DNA of 64,000 bases from Paludisphaera mucosa. Its GTDB lineage: Bacteria; Planctomycetota; Planctomycetia; Isosphaerales; Isosphaeraceae. The notes beneath the pieces were generated by a model that was not told the origin of the DNA, searched no databases, and saw only the letters and a program-made list of their open reading frames with translations. A program made the position numbers and the translations under genes. Positions 51,802 to 60,170 of this stretch are shown here, piece by piece (the first letter of the stretch is position 1; each line of letters begins with the position of its first letter). Location: NCBI RefSeq assembly GCF_029589435.1, contig NZ_JARRAG010000002.1:3534001-3598000 (forward strand), given 5' to 3'.

Positions 51802-52772
51802 CGGGCCCCCTCCGCCGCCCATTCTTGAAGCTCGCCGCCCTGGCCCTCGCGGCCGCGGCCCTCGCCGCGCCGGCCCGCGCGCAGTGGAACTCCGGCGGCC
51901 CCCCCCGGTCGCCGCAGGCCCTCACCGTCGACGTGCTCGACGTCGGCCAGGGCGATTCGATCCTGATCCGCTCGCCCGAGGGCAAGACCGCCCTCATCGA
52001 CGCCGGGCCCACCCGCGACGGCGCGGTTCAGGCCCTCAAGAAGAAGGGGATCACCGCGATCGACCTGGTCGTGGTGACCCACCACCACCTCGACCACCAC
52101 GGCGGGATGGACGCCGTGATCCGCGAGTTCCATCCCAAATACTTTCTGGCGACCGACTCGTCGCACACCACCCAGAGCTGGCTGCGGCTGCTCCAGACGG
52201 TCAAGTCCGAGAACGTCACCTCCGTCCTGCCCACCGCCAAGCCCCGGCGGATCGAGCTGGGCTCGGCGACGCTCACCGTGTTCCCTCAACCCCCCGAAGA
52301 CCCGAAGAGCGAGAACGACAACTCGGTCGGCGTCCGCCTCCAGTACGGCGGGTTCTCCATGATCTTGACCGGCGACAGCGAGCCCCCCTCGCGGAACTGG
52401 TGGCTGGAGAACTGCCCCGACCTTCTCCGCGACTGCTCGGTCCTCAAGCTGGCCCACCACGGCAGCCACAACGGCACCGACGCCCCCTGGCTCGACATGC
52501 TCAAGCCCGAGCTGGCCGTCGTCAGCCTGGGCGCGGGCAACAGCTACGGCCACCCCCACTCCGAGACCCTCGAGTTGCTCAAGCGAGACCGGATCCCCCT
52601 CGTCCGGACCGACGAATGGGGGACCATCTCCCTGGTCAGCGACGGCTCGACCTGGAACCTCGTCTCCTCCTCCATGCTCGCCCGCCGCAAGGCCGCCCCC
52701 CGCCGCGACGCCGTCGTCGCCGGCGGCGAACCCACGCGCGGCCCCTCCCGCTCCTCCTCGCGCCGTCGCTGA
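51798..52772 (+). CDS. exported ComEC/Rec2-like metallo-beta-lactamase-fold hydrolase
   Basis: A 324-residue protein. An Ala-rich signal peptide ends near AAPARAQ. The core is the isolated nuclease-like domain of ComEC: VDVLDVGQGDSILIRSP, then the metal-binding HHHLDHHGG (near residue 95), ENDNSVGVRLQYGG, ILTGDSE and KLAHHGSHNGT with further metal ligands. No ComEC membrane channel is present. Such secreted domains may degrade or nick extracellular DNA, or hydrolyse other phosphodiesters. The start is GTG at 51798, overlapping the DUF3006 stop. An Arg-rich tail ends the protein. Confidence 0.88.
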   Translation: MTGPLRRPFLKLAALALAAAALAAPARAQWNSGGPPRSPQALTVDVLDVGQGDSILIRSPEGKTALIDAGPTRDGAVQALKKKGITAIDLVVVTHHHLDHHGGMDAVIREFHPKYFLATDSSHTTQSWLRLLQTVKSENVTSVLPTAKPRRIELGSATLTVFPQPPEDPKSENDNSVGVRLQYGGFSMILTGDSEPPSRNWWLENCPDLLRDCSVLKLAHHGSHNGTDAPWLDMLKPELAVVSLGAGNSYGHPHSETLELLKRDRIPLVRTDEWGTISLVSDGSTWNLVSSSMLARRKAAPRRDAVVAGGEPTRGPSRSSSRRR

Positions 52773-52773
52773 G

Positions 52774-52804
52774 GACGGCCTGCTTTCGGACCACGAGGGC
52801 CGTC
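52774..52804 (+). terminator. possible terminator after the MBL-fold gene
   Basis: The inverted repeat GACGGCC (52774-52780) / GGCCGTC (52798-52804) has a 17-nt loop and no T-run. Confidence 0.3.
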
Positions 52805-52918
52805 GCCGTCTCAGGCTGCCGGCCCCGGTCCCATCGACCTCGCCAAGGATGCCCGAACGCCACATCGACCTTCGCTCCGCCAGATCAGGCGTCACGCATG
52901 CATGTCTCGGCCCTATTT

Positions 52919-52948
52919 CTGACACGGGCCGAATGCCTGGTGTAGACT
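52919..52948 (+). promoter_or_regulatory. promoter candidate of the second subtilase gene
   Basis: CTGACA (52919-52924), an 18-nt spacer and TAGACT (52943-52948) lie 46 nt before the ATG at 52995. Confidence 0.45.
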
Positions 52949-52994
52949 TGGCGAGAGTCGCAGTCGGCCCGCATCTTGACGAGATATCTCGACC

Positions 52995-54203
52995 ATGCAC
53001 CGCAGCCCTGCCGCCCGGCGAGCCCCGCGATCGGTCCGTCTCCAGGTCGAGCGGCTCGACGAACGCTTGGTCCTGAGCGCGGTCGGGCTCCCCACCGTCG
53101 CGCCGTCCTACCCGACCGACCCCCAGTTCGGCCGGCAACGGGGCCTGAACGACCCGGCCGACGTCGACGTCGACGCGCCCGAGGCCTGGCGGGTCACGAC
53201 CGGCTCGGCGGCGACGATCGTCGCGGTGATCGACTCGGGGATCGACCTCAAGAGCCCCGAGTTCAAGGGCCGGCTCTGGGTGAACCCCGAGGCCTCGAAG
53301 CGGGGGCGGCCCGCCTACGGCTGGAACTTCGTCCGCGACAACGGCAACGTCCAGGACGATTTCGGCCACGGCACCCACGTCGCCGGCATCCTCGGGGCCT
53401 CGGCGAACGACGGCCAGGGGATCGTCGGCGTCGACTGGAACGCGAAGCTGATGATCCTCAAGACGCTCGACGCGCAGGGCGGGGGCGACCCGGACGACGC
53501 CGCCGACGCCGTCCGCTTCGCCGCCGACCACGGGGCGCGGGTGATCAACGCGAGCTGGGCCACCGACGAGTACAGCCAGGACCTCTACGACGCCATCGCC
53601 TACGCCGACGCCAAGGGCGTGGTCGTGGTCACGGCCGCGGGCAACGACGCGTCGAACCTCGACGTCCGCCCCCTGTTTCCGGCCACGTTCGACCTGCCCA
53701 ACATCCTCGTCGTCGCGGCCGTCGACCCGTCGGGCGGCCTGGCCTCGTTCTCGAACTACGGCGCAAGCGCGGTCGACGTCGCCGCGCCCGGGGTGGACGT
53801 CTACAGCACGTACACCTCGAAGGCCAAATACACGACGCTCTCGGGGACGTCCATGTCCGTCCCCTACGTCACGGGCGTCGTCTCGCTCCTGGCGGGCCTG
53901 CACCCCGACTGGTCGGCCGAGCAGCTCGTGGACCGGGTGAAGTCGACCGTCCGGCCGCTCGCGAGCCTGGCGGGGGTCACGACCTCGGGCGGGATGGTCG
54001 ACGCCGCCCAGGCCGTCGGCGTGGCGGGCTCTGGCCCCCATGGCGACGTTTATTCGGCCCCCCCGCCGACCACCCAGCGGGTCGCCGCCCGCGGGCTCCG
54101 GCCGGTCCGGGCGCGGGCGGCGCGCGCGACGGCCGCCGCGTCCTTCCCGCCGGCCGCCCCGGCCTTTCGCCCCGGCATGATGCGCGCGGCCGCAGCCTCA
54201 TGA
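52995..54203 (+). CDS. secreted subtilisin-like serine protease (S8)
   Basis: A 402-residue protease with the full triad: Asp in AVIDSGID (about residue 80), His in FGHGTHVAGI, Asn in TAAGNDAS and Ser in SGTSMSVPYVTG. The N-terminus (VERLDERLVLSAVG) is a degenerate form of the planctomycete LEPR-XLL/LExRxLLS sorting motif. A short PADVDVDAPEAW segment before the core is typical of extracellular subtilases (the AW motif). The tail of about 65 residues is Ala/Pro/Arg-rich. Unlike the protease at 34129 it has no carbohydrate-binding domains. It may process exported proteins. It is followed by the DAC gene 102 bp later. Confidence 0.92.
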   Translation: MHRSPAARRAPRSVRLQVERLDERLVLSAVGLPTVAPSYPTDPQFGRQRGLNDPADVDVDAPEAWRVTTGSAATIVAVIDSGIDLKSPEFKGRLWVNPEASKRGRPAYGWNFVRDNGNVQDDFGHGTHVAGILGASANDGQGIVGVDWNAKLMILKTLDAQGGGDPDDAADAVRFAADHGARVINASWATDEYSQDLYDAIAYADAKGVVVVTAAGNDASNLDVRPLFPATFDLPNILVVAAVDPSGGLASFSNYGASAVDVAAPGVDVYSTYTSKAKYTTLSGTSMSVPYVTGVVSLLAGLHPDWSAEQLVDRVKSTVRPLASLAGVTTSGGMVDAAQAVGVAGSGPHGDVYSAPPPTTQRVAARGLRPVRARAARATAAASFPPAAPAFRPGMMRAAAAS

Positions 54204-54305
54204 GCCGCGACGATCGCCCTTCCCCCATGGGGGGCGTCGGGGTAGGATGCCGGGCCCGCCTCGGGAGGGCGACGTGCTTCGAGGACGCTCAAGGAGGAGC
54301 CGGCG

Positions 54306-55886
54306 ATGTCACTCTCGATCCACCCTCCGGCGCCGTCCTCCGGCGGCCCCGAGGATCGCCGATTCGGGGCCCTGCGCGACCCTCGGGCCTTCGTGCGGGT
54401 CTTCGTCGGGGTCTTCTTCCGCGACGTCGAGTCGTTCTATCCCGGCTGCCGCATCGAGTCGATCGACGACGAGGGCCCCGAGCGGCCCGCATTCGCCTCG
54501 CGAAGGCTCAGGCCCGGCGGCGGCATGGACTTCCGGCTGGTCGAGGAGCTGGCCGAAGGCCGGGCGCAAGGGGTCTCGATCGCGCTCTTCGGCTCGTGGT
54601 ACCGGATCGTCGCCGACGGCTCGATGGGCCTGGGCGCCGAGGACGTCCGGCTGATCCGGTCGATGGGCGCGGTCCTCGACCTCAATTACCAGATCCTCTT
54701 CCGCCGCTCTCGGATGTCGATCCTCCAGTTGCTGCGGGGGATGCCCGAGGACCACTACGTCGCCGCCTGCCTGGAACCCTCGGCGTACACGCCGGCGACC
54801 ACGACGCCGAGCCGGATCGCCGAGGCGATCCTGACGCTCCGCACGATGGCCCTCTCGACTTATGAGAACCGCCGCGTGACCACCGGGGCCCTGGTCCTCG
54901 GCCCCGGGCCCGGCGAGCCCGAGGCGGTCCTCCGCCCGACGCCCCCGGGGGCCCTCGACTTCGGCGTCGAGCTGACGAGCCTCAAGAGCCTGCACCGGCT
55001 CTGCGACGGCCGCCGCACCCTGTTTCTGGTCGACCGCGCGGGCAAGCTGGTCGACGTGGTCGACGTCCGGCAATGGGTCGCCCGCGAACGGCCCGAGGGC
55101 GAAGCCGAGGACGCCGGCCTGGACGTCCCCTGCGCCCGGCTCTACGAGGCCCACGCGCGGGCCACCCGCGAGGGCGGCCACGTCTGCCTGGTTTTGAGCC
55201 CGCATCAGGAGATCAAGGTCTTCGCGGGCGGCGTGCAGACGTTCGTCTTCGCGCACGGCCGATGGCGGGTCCTCGACCCGGCGTCGAAGTTCGCCCTCTG
55301 GCGCGACGCCGTCGCCGACCCGCGGCTTGCGCGGGTGCTGTTCCAGACCGCGCTCGAGCTGTCCGAGGAGCGCCAGGGGGGCCTGCTCGTCGTCGTCCCC
55401 GATCCCGCCCTGGTGATCGGCCGGCTCATCGCCCCCGAGGACGTCCTCGACCACCCGCTCGCCGGGCTCGCGATCCATGGCGAGGACGATCCGGCCGCGA
55501 GCGTGGACGCCGACCGCGACGACGCGGCCTTCCGCGCCCTGGGCGCGGGCCGCGGCCGCGGCGATGCGCCGTCCAAGCGGTCGATCCACTACCTGGCCCG
55601 GGGCCGCTCGCTGCTGACGCTCGACCCCGCGATCGTCGAGGCCCTGGCCTCGCTCGACGGCGCCTTGGCGGCCGACGGCGAGGGCCGCCTGCTGGCCTTC
55701 GGCGCGATCCTCCGCCACGACCTCTCGCCCGTCGGCGGCGGCCGCCGCCCGCCCACGCGCGACACCGCCGAGGGGGCGAGGACGACCGCCGCGATCGTCG
55801 CCAGCCGCTTCGGGCCGGTCCTCAAGGTCAGCGAGGACGGGGTCGTCTCGTGCTTCCTCGACGGCGAGCGAGTCTGGGATTTGTGA
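54306..55886 (+). CDS. DisA_N/DAC-domain protein (diadenylate-cyclase-like) with altered RHR motif
   Basis: A 526-residue protein. An N-terminal region of about 300 residues (roughly 25-320) has no recognised family and may be a sensor domain. The C-terminal part (about 350-525) matches the DisA/CdaA cyclase domain: GGLLVVVPDPAL, the DGA motif (Asp451) in SLDGALAADGEGRLLAFGA (split) and a final VSEDGVVSCFLDGERVW. The second catalytic motif, RHR in active cyclases, reads R-T-T here (Arg492-Thr494). It may be inactive, use another nucleotide or be a c-di-nucleotide sensor. The ATG at 54306 follows AAGGAGGA. A different cyclase elsewhere in the genome cannot be excluded. Confidence 0.75.
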   Translation: MSLSIHPPAPSSGGPEDRRFGALRDPRAFVRVFVGVFFRDVESFYPGCRIESIDDEGPERPAFASRRLRPGGGMDFRLVEELAEGRAQGVSIALFGSWYRIVADGSMGLGAEDVRLIRSMGAVLDLNYQILFRRSRMSILQLLRGMPEDHYVAACLEPSAYTPATTTPSRIAEAILTLRTMALSTYENRRVTTGALVLGPGPGEPEAVLRPTPPGALDFGVELTSLKSLHRLCDGRRTLFLVDRAGKLVDVVDVRQWVARERPEGEAEDAGLDVPCARLYEAHARATREGGHVCLVLSPHQEIKVFAGGVQTFVFAHGRWRVLDPASKFALWRDAVADPRLARVLFQTALELSEERQGGLLVVVPDPALVIGRLIAPEDVLDHPLAGLAIHGEDDPAASVDADRDDAAFRALGAGRGRGDAPSKRSIHYLARGRSLLTLDPAIVEALASLDGALAADGEGRLLAFGAILRHDLSPVGGGRRPPTRDTAEGARTTAAIVASRFGPVLKVSEDGVVSCFLDGERVWDL

Positions 55887-55965
55887 CTTGTCGCCGGCCC
55901 CCCGCGTCCCCGAAGATGAAGGCCGCGGGAGCATGAAGCGGGACGGGGTGCGAGCGGGAGTCGCG

Positions 55966-56769
55966 ATGACGGACGAGCCGGATTACGCCGCCGAGCTGGA
56001 ACTGGTGAAGGGCCTCGCGGTCGAGGCCGCCGAGCTGGCGATGAAACGGTCGCGGACCGTCACGCCGGTCGAGAAGGCCAACCACAGCTACGTGACCGAC
56101 CTGGACAACGACCTCGAGAAGCTCATCCGCAGCCGCCTGGGCGACGCCTTCCCGGACGACCGCCTGACGGGCGAGGAATACGCGCCCGGCGGCGGCGACG
56201 GCCCTCGGCGCTGGTCGATCGACCCGATCGACGGCACCGGCAACCTGGTCCACGGCCTGCCGCTCTGGGCGGTCAGCATCGGCCTGATCGAGGCCGGCGT
56301 CCCGGTCCTGGGCGTGATCGCCGTCCCCCCCCTGGGCGAGCTGTACTGGGCCGTGAAGGGTCACGGGGCCTGGCGCGACGGCGAACGCCTGGCCGTCCGC
56401 GACGCCGACGCGTTCCACATCCAGGACAACGTCTGCCTGGGGACCAACGCCATGCGGCGGATCGACCCCCGGACGGTCCCGGGCCGGCTCCGCGACCTGG
56501 GGAGCGCCTGCTGCGAGCAGATCTTCGTCGCCGCCGGCCGGCTCCAGGCCTGCGTCTTCCTGGGCGAGCACGCGCACGACGTCGCCGCCGGCGTGGTGAT
56601 CTCCAGCGAGGCCGGCTGCGCGTTCGGGACGCTCGAAGAGCCCCGCCTGGACACGTCGGCGGTGGTCGCTCGCACCCCGATCGCGACCCCCACCTTCGTC
56701 GCGGCCCCGCGCCGGCTGGACGCCCTGCTCAAGACCGCGCGGCTGTATCCCGCGGCGAAGCTCACGTGA
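55966..56769 (+). CDS. inositol monophosphatase family protein
   Basis: A 267-residue Mg2+-dependent phosphatase. Motifs are the metal site Glu in TGEEYAPG, the double-Asp motif SIDPIDGTGNLVHGLP (about residues 80-95) and the C-terminal GEHAHDVAAGVVISSEAG, a variant of the usual WDxAAG in which Trp is replaced. That change may shift the substrate from inositol phosphate to another (e.g. histidinol-phosphate-like). The ATG at 55966, preceded by GGGAG 5 nt upstream, was chosen over ATG 55933 and TTG 55888. The next gene follows with a possible GTGA overlap. Confidence 0.88.
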   Translation: MTDEPDYAAELELVKGLAVEAAELAMKRSRTVTPVEKANHSYVTDLDNDLEKLIRSRLGDAFPDDRLTGEEYAPGGGDGPRRWSIDPIDGTGNLVHGLPLWAVSIGLIEAGVPVLGVIAVPPLGELYWAVKGHGAWRDGERLAVRDADAFHIQDNVCLGTNAMRRIDPRTVPGRLRDLGSACCEQIFVAAGRLQACVFLGEHAHDVAAGVVISSEAGCAFGTLEEPRLDTSAVVARTPIATPTFVAAPRRLDALLKTARLYPAAKLT

Positions 56770-56798
56770 CCGGATCGGATCGGGCGAGGCCGTCGACG

Positions 56799-57215
56799 AT
56801 GGGATGCTGGGGAATCAAGAGCTACGAGAACGACGACGCCCACGAGGCCCTCGACCGCGGCTTCGAGCGCGTCCACGGCGACGTCTACGACGACTTGATG
56901 GACGACTCCAGCCCGCTGACGTTCGAACAGGTCCAGAAGAAGCTGGCGACCGAGGCCACGCTCGCCGCCGCGCTCGACCTGTTCGAGGACGAGGCCGGGT
57001 CGAAGCGGGACCTCTGGGACGAGCTGGACCGCCTCGGCTACGCGGGGATCGTGGTCCGGCACGTCGAGCTGGGCGTCCCCGTCGCGGCCGAAGTCGTCGC
57101 CTCGGCGATCGCCTTCCTCGAGGCCGAGGAGATCGACTGGGAGGACGAGGCCACCCTGCGCAACCTTCGCCGCGAGAAGGAATTGGACATGCTCCGCAGC
57201 GCCTCGGGGGGATGA
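56799..57215 (+). CDS. DUF4259 domain-containing protein
   Basis: A 138-residue cytosolic protein. The opening MGCWGIKSYENDDAHEALD matches the DUF4259 start, W-G followed by an Asn-Asp-Asp. The function of the family is unknown. The sequence is Asp/Glu-rich and helical in the C-terminal half. Alternative GTG at 56766 would add 11 residues and give a 4-nt coupling with the inositol monophosphatase stop; the conserved opening favours 56799. Confidence 0.8.
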   Translation: MGCWGIKSYENDDAHEALDRGFERVHGDVYDDLMDDSSPLTFEQVQKKLATEATLAAALDLFEDEAGSKRDLWDELDRLGYAGIVVRHVELGVPVAAEVVASAIAFLEAEEIDWEDEATLRNLRREKELDMLRSASGG

Positions 57216-57503
57216 GGGCCTTCGCTTTCTCCGACTCCCTTCGTTCCGTGCGGTATACTCCATCCAACAGCGGGTTTCCCCTCGGGGCGGCCCGCCGTCG
57301 GTTCTCCGGCACTCTCGCCGGGAGCAGGCATGACATGATCTTTAGGACCTTGCCGCGTTGCGGCGGCAGCGATTGCACCTGCGAGCATCAACCACCCGCA
57401 GCCGGCGGGAAACAGCCGGGACATTCACTCTCGATCGTCAGTCCGGTTTTTCAGGCGCCTGCACCCGGGCCTCTCGATCTCGGCTTCCCCGAGCGGCCAC
57501 GCT

Positions 57504-59264
57504 ATGGGAACATCGAGTGAGAGGGGCCCGGGCCGACGCTTTCCGTTCCCGCGTCGACCCGACCCCATTCCCCGAGAGTGCGGATCGACGTCCCCCGTGA
57601 CCATCGGCAAGAGCCCGCAGGCGTCCGGCCGCCCCGCCGCCCCCCCGGACGCCCCCCTCTCCGCGTCCTGGCGGCATGAGGCTCTCGTCGACCTCCTCAT
57701 GCTCGCGCCCGCGCTGGCGGCCGTCTGGGCGGTCCCCTGGTTCGTCACCCAGGACGGCCTGGCCCACCTCTACAACGCCTTGATCCTCGTCGACTCGCTC
57801 CGCGGCGGGCCGACCTTCGGCGATTATTACCAGGTCCGCTGGGATCCCCTGCCCAACTGGGGCGGGCACCTGACGCTCATGGGCCTGCTCGCGATCGTGC
57901 CGCCGCGGGCCGCCGACCGGATCATGACCTCGCTCACCCTGGTCGGCGTCGCCCTCGCGGCGGCCTGGCTGCACGGGAAGGTCGCCGGCGGGCGGCCGTC
58001 GTTCGCCGCCCGGGCGCTCACGGCGCTGACGGCCATGAGCTTCTCGTGGCTCATGGGGTTCGCGAGCTTCCAGCTCGGCGTCTGCCTGTTCGCGGTCACC
58101 CTGGGAGTCTGGTGGGAGGGCCGCAACGGCCTGCGCGGCGGCCGCATGGCGGCGATCGCCGGGCTGCTGACGTTGGGGTACTTCTGCCATCTCGTGAGCC
58201 TGGGGCTGACCGTGTTCGCCCTGGGGTTCCTGGCGATCGCCACGCCGGGCGTCCCGCGGGAGCGTTTCTGGCGGGAGCGCGGCGGCCGACTCGCGCTCAG
58301 CCTGTCGCCGCTGGTCGTGCTCGTCCTCGTCTATCTGCGTCTCTCCCAACGAGGGGGGGCGATGTCGCCCCGGTTCGCCAAGCCCGAGGAATTCTTCTCG
58401 ATCGCCGGCTGGATGGGCCGGCTGGGATGGGTGGACCCGGTCTCGTTCGCGATCAAGAGCAGCCTGCCGTTCAGCGGCCGGACGTGGGCGCCGTTCGTCG
58501 TCTTCAGCCCGATCGTCTGGCTGGTCGCGGCGGGCGCGCTGCTGACCGCGGCCACGCTTCGGATCCCGCGCGAGGCGGGCCCGGCGGCCGGCGAGCGGCG
58601 GGCCTGGCTCGGGCTGGCGGCCGTGCTGCTGCTGGCCAGCGTCTTCGGCCCCGATTCGATGGGCGCGGGGCACGGCGAGTACCTTCCCCAGCGCGTGGCC
58701 CTGCTCGGCCTCGTCGCGGTCATCCCGGCGATCGGCCCACCGTCCCGGTCGGCGCTCGCCCGCCTCGGGGCGGCCGCGATGGGCGTCGCCCTGGTCTTGC
58801 AGGCCGTGAGCGTGTGGGATTACGCGCTCTACGCGCATGAGACCGCCGGCCCCATCGCCGAGACCGCGCCCAGGGTGGGCCGCGGGCATCGCGTGGCGGC
58901 GCTGCTGGGAGACGTCCGAACGCGGTTCCGCGTCAACCCGGCGCTCCACGCGCCCTGCTGGCTCGGGATCGCCGGCTCGAACATCGTCTGGAACAACTAC
59001 GAGACGCGACACTACTACTTCCCGGTCCAGTTCCGCGACGGGTTCTCGCAGCCCGACTCGAAGGACCTGGAGGAGATCGCCCTGCTGGGCGGCGCCAGAG
59101 GGGTCCGGCTCTGGGAGCGGGTGCTCGACGCGCACCACGAGGCCATCGACGTCCTCGTCGTCTGGCGCGGCGACCCGGACCTCGACGCCGCGACCGGCCG
59201 CTGGTTCGAGCCCGTCGACCGCGAAGGCGACGTGCAGATCTTCCGCCCCCGCGACCCGCGCTGA
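57504..59264 (+). CDS. polytopic membrane protein, GT-C-like, unknown function
   Basis: A 586-residue protein with about 9-11 hydrophobic helices between residues 60 and 440, then a soluble C-terminal part (about 455-586). The first external loop holds VTQDGLAHLYNALI, an acidic Asp-His context seen in GT-C mannosyl-/arabinosyltransferases. An N-terminal Pro/Arg-rich stretch precedes TM1; a GTG at 57597 would remove most of it. No neighbours point to a pathway. It resembles the 10810 protein in layout but not in recognisable sequence. Confidence 0.75.
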   Translation: MGTSSERGPGRRFPFPRRPDPIPRECGSTSPVTIGKSPQASGRPAAPPDAPLSASWRHEALVDLLMLAPALAAVWAVPWFVTQDGLAHLYNALILVDSLRGGPTFGDYYQVRWDPLPNWGGHLTLMGLLAIVPPRAADRIMTSLTLVGVALAAAWLHGKVAGGRPSFAARALTALTAMSFSWLMGFASFQLGVCLFAVTLGVWWEGRNGLRGGRMAAIAGLLTLGYFCHLVSLGLTVFALGFLAIATPGVPRERFWRERGGRLALSLSPLVVLVLVYLRLSQRGGAMSPRFAKPEEFFSIAGWMGRLGWVDPVSFAIKSSLPFSGRTWAPFVVFSPIVWLVAAGALLTAATLRIPREAGPAAGERRAWLGLAAVLLLASVFGPDSMGAGHGEYLPQRVALLGLVAVIPAIGPPSRSALARLGAAAMGVALVLQAVSVWDYALYAHETAGPIAETAPRVGRGHRVAALLGDVRTRFRVNPALHAPCWLGIAGSNIVWNNYETRHYYFPVQFRDGFSQPDSKDLEEIALLGGARGVRLWERVLDAHHEAIDVLVVWRGDPDLDAATGRWFEPVDREGDVQIFRPRDPR

Positions 59265-59494
59265 GCGCGCCGGCGGTCGCCGTCGTGCCGCTGGCGAGAG
59301 GAGCAATCGTATGCTCGTCTCCTGGGTCCAGGGGCACGACCGGTACACCCTTGGCGTACCGGCCGCATGAAGACGTGTCGAACGCGCCTTTTCCGCCTCG
59401 TCACATCGAACCTGGCCGCTGACGATCGAGTCGAAGTGGGATGCTGCTGCACCGTGCAGGCGGGATCACCAGGCCGGCGAGGAGGAGCTTGACG

Positions 59495-60049
59495 ATGAAG
59501 AAGATACCCACCATGTTCGAGCGCGACTGGGAGGGCGACCGCAGCTTGGTCATCGACCGGATCCATCCCGGCTGCGAGTGGGTCCTCGCGGGAGAAGGCG
59601 TCGCCACGCGGAAGATCGACGGCACGTGCTGCATGATCCGCGACGGAGCGCTCCTCAAGCGACAGGAGTTCAAGCCGGGCCAACCGATCCCCGGCGACTT
59701 CGAGGAATCGGGCTTCGACGAGGAGACGGGCAAGCGCGTCGGCTGGCGTCCGGTCGGCGACGGCCCCGAGGACAAGTGGCACCGAGAGGGCTTCGCGAAC
59801 CTCGCCGAGAAGGTCGACGGCACCTACGAACTCGTCGGGCCGCACACCCAGAAGAACCCCGAGAAATACGAGGTGGACATCCTGGTCCCGCATACGGTCC
59901 ACACGCTGGGAATCGCGGAATCCGTGCCTCGTGATTTCGAGGGCCTGAAGGCCTACCTGGCCGAGAAGGACGTCGAGGGGATCGTTTTCCACCATCCCGA
60001 CGGCAGGAAGGCCAAGATCAAGAAGCGAGACTTCGGGTTCAAGCGGTGA
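59495..60049 (+). CDS. RLIG1-type (DUF5565) RNA ligase
   Basis: A 184-residue ATP-dependent ligase of the C12orf29/RLIG1 family. The nucleotidyl-transfer motif I is TRKIDGTCCMI with the nucleophile Lys40. Motif IV is EGIVFHH (about 161-167) and motif V is KAKIKKRDFG (about 172-181). The stretch GTYELVGPH fits motif IIIa. The human protein joins 5'-phosphate and 3'-OH RNA ends. At 184 residues this is a minimal catalytic core without accessory domain. The ATG at 59495 follows GGAGGAG 8 nt upstream. It is monocistronic and not next to a recognised RNA-damage gene. Repair of cleaved tRNA is a possible role, not shown. Confidence 0.85.
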   Translation: MKKIPTMFERDWEGDRSLVIDRIHPGCEWVLAGEGVATRKIDGTCCMIRDGALLKRQEFKPGQPIPGDFEESGFDEETGKRVGWRPVGDGPEDKWHREGFANLAEKVDGTYELVGPHTQKNPEKYEVDILVPHTVHTLGIAESVPRDFEGLKAYLAEKDVEGIVFHHPDGRKAKIKKRDFGFKR

Positions 60050-60170
60050 CCGGCCCCTACAACCGCGAGCCGCTGGAGGCATGCGGGACGGCGGAGAGGC
60101 GGTCCCGGCGACGGCTTCCACCCTTCCCCCATCTCGTCGGCCGGGACGGGCCGCGGCGCCGGGACGGGGC

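Noticed and set aside
50739-54041. Very long minus-strand open frame of 1100 codons
   Set aside because: It is antisense to four well-supported genes, has Arg/Gly/Asp-biased composition and no domain; high GC makes such shadow frames common.
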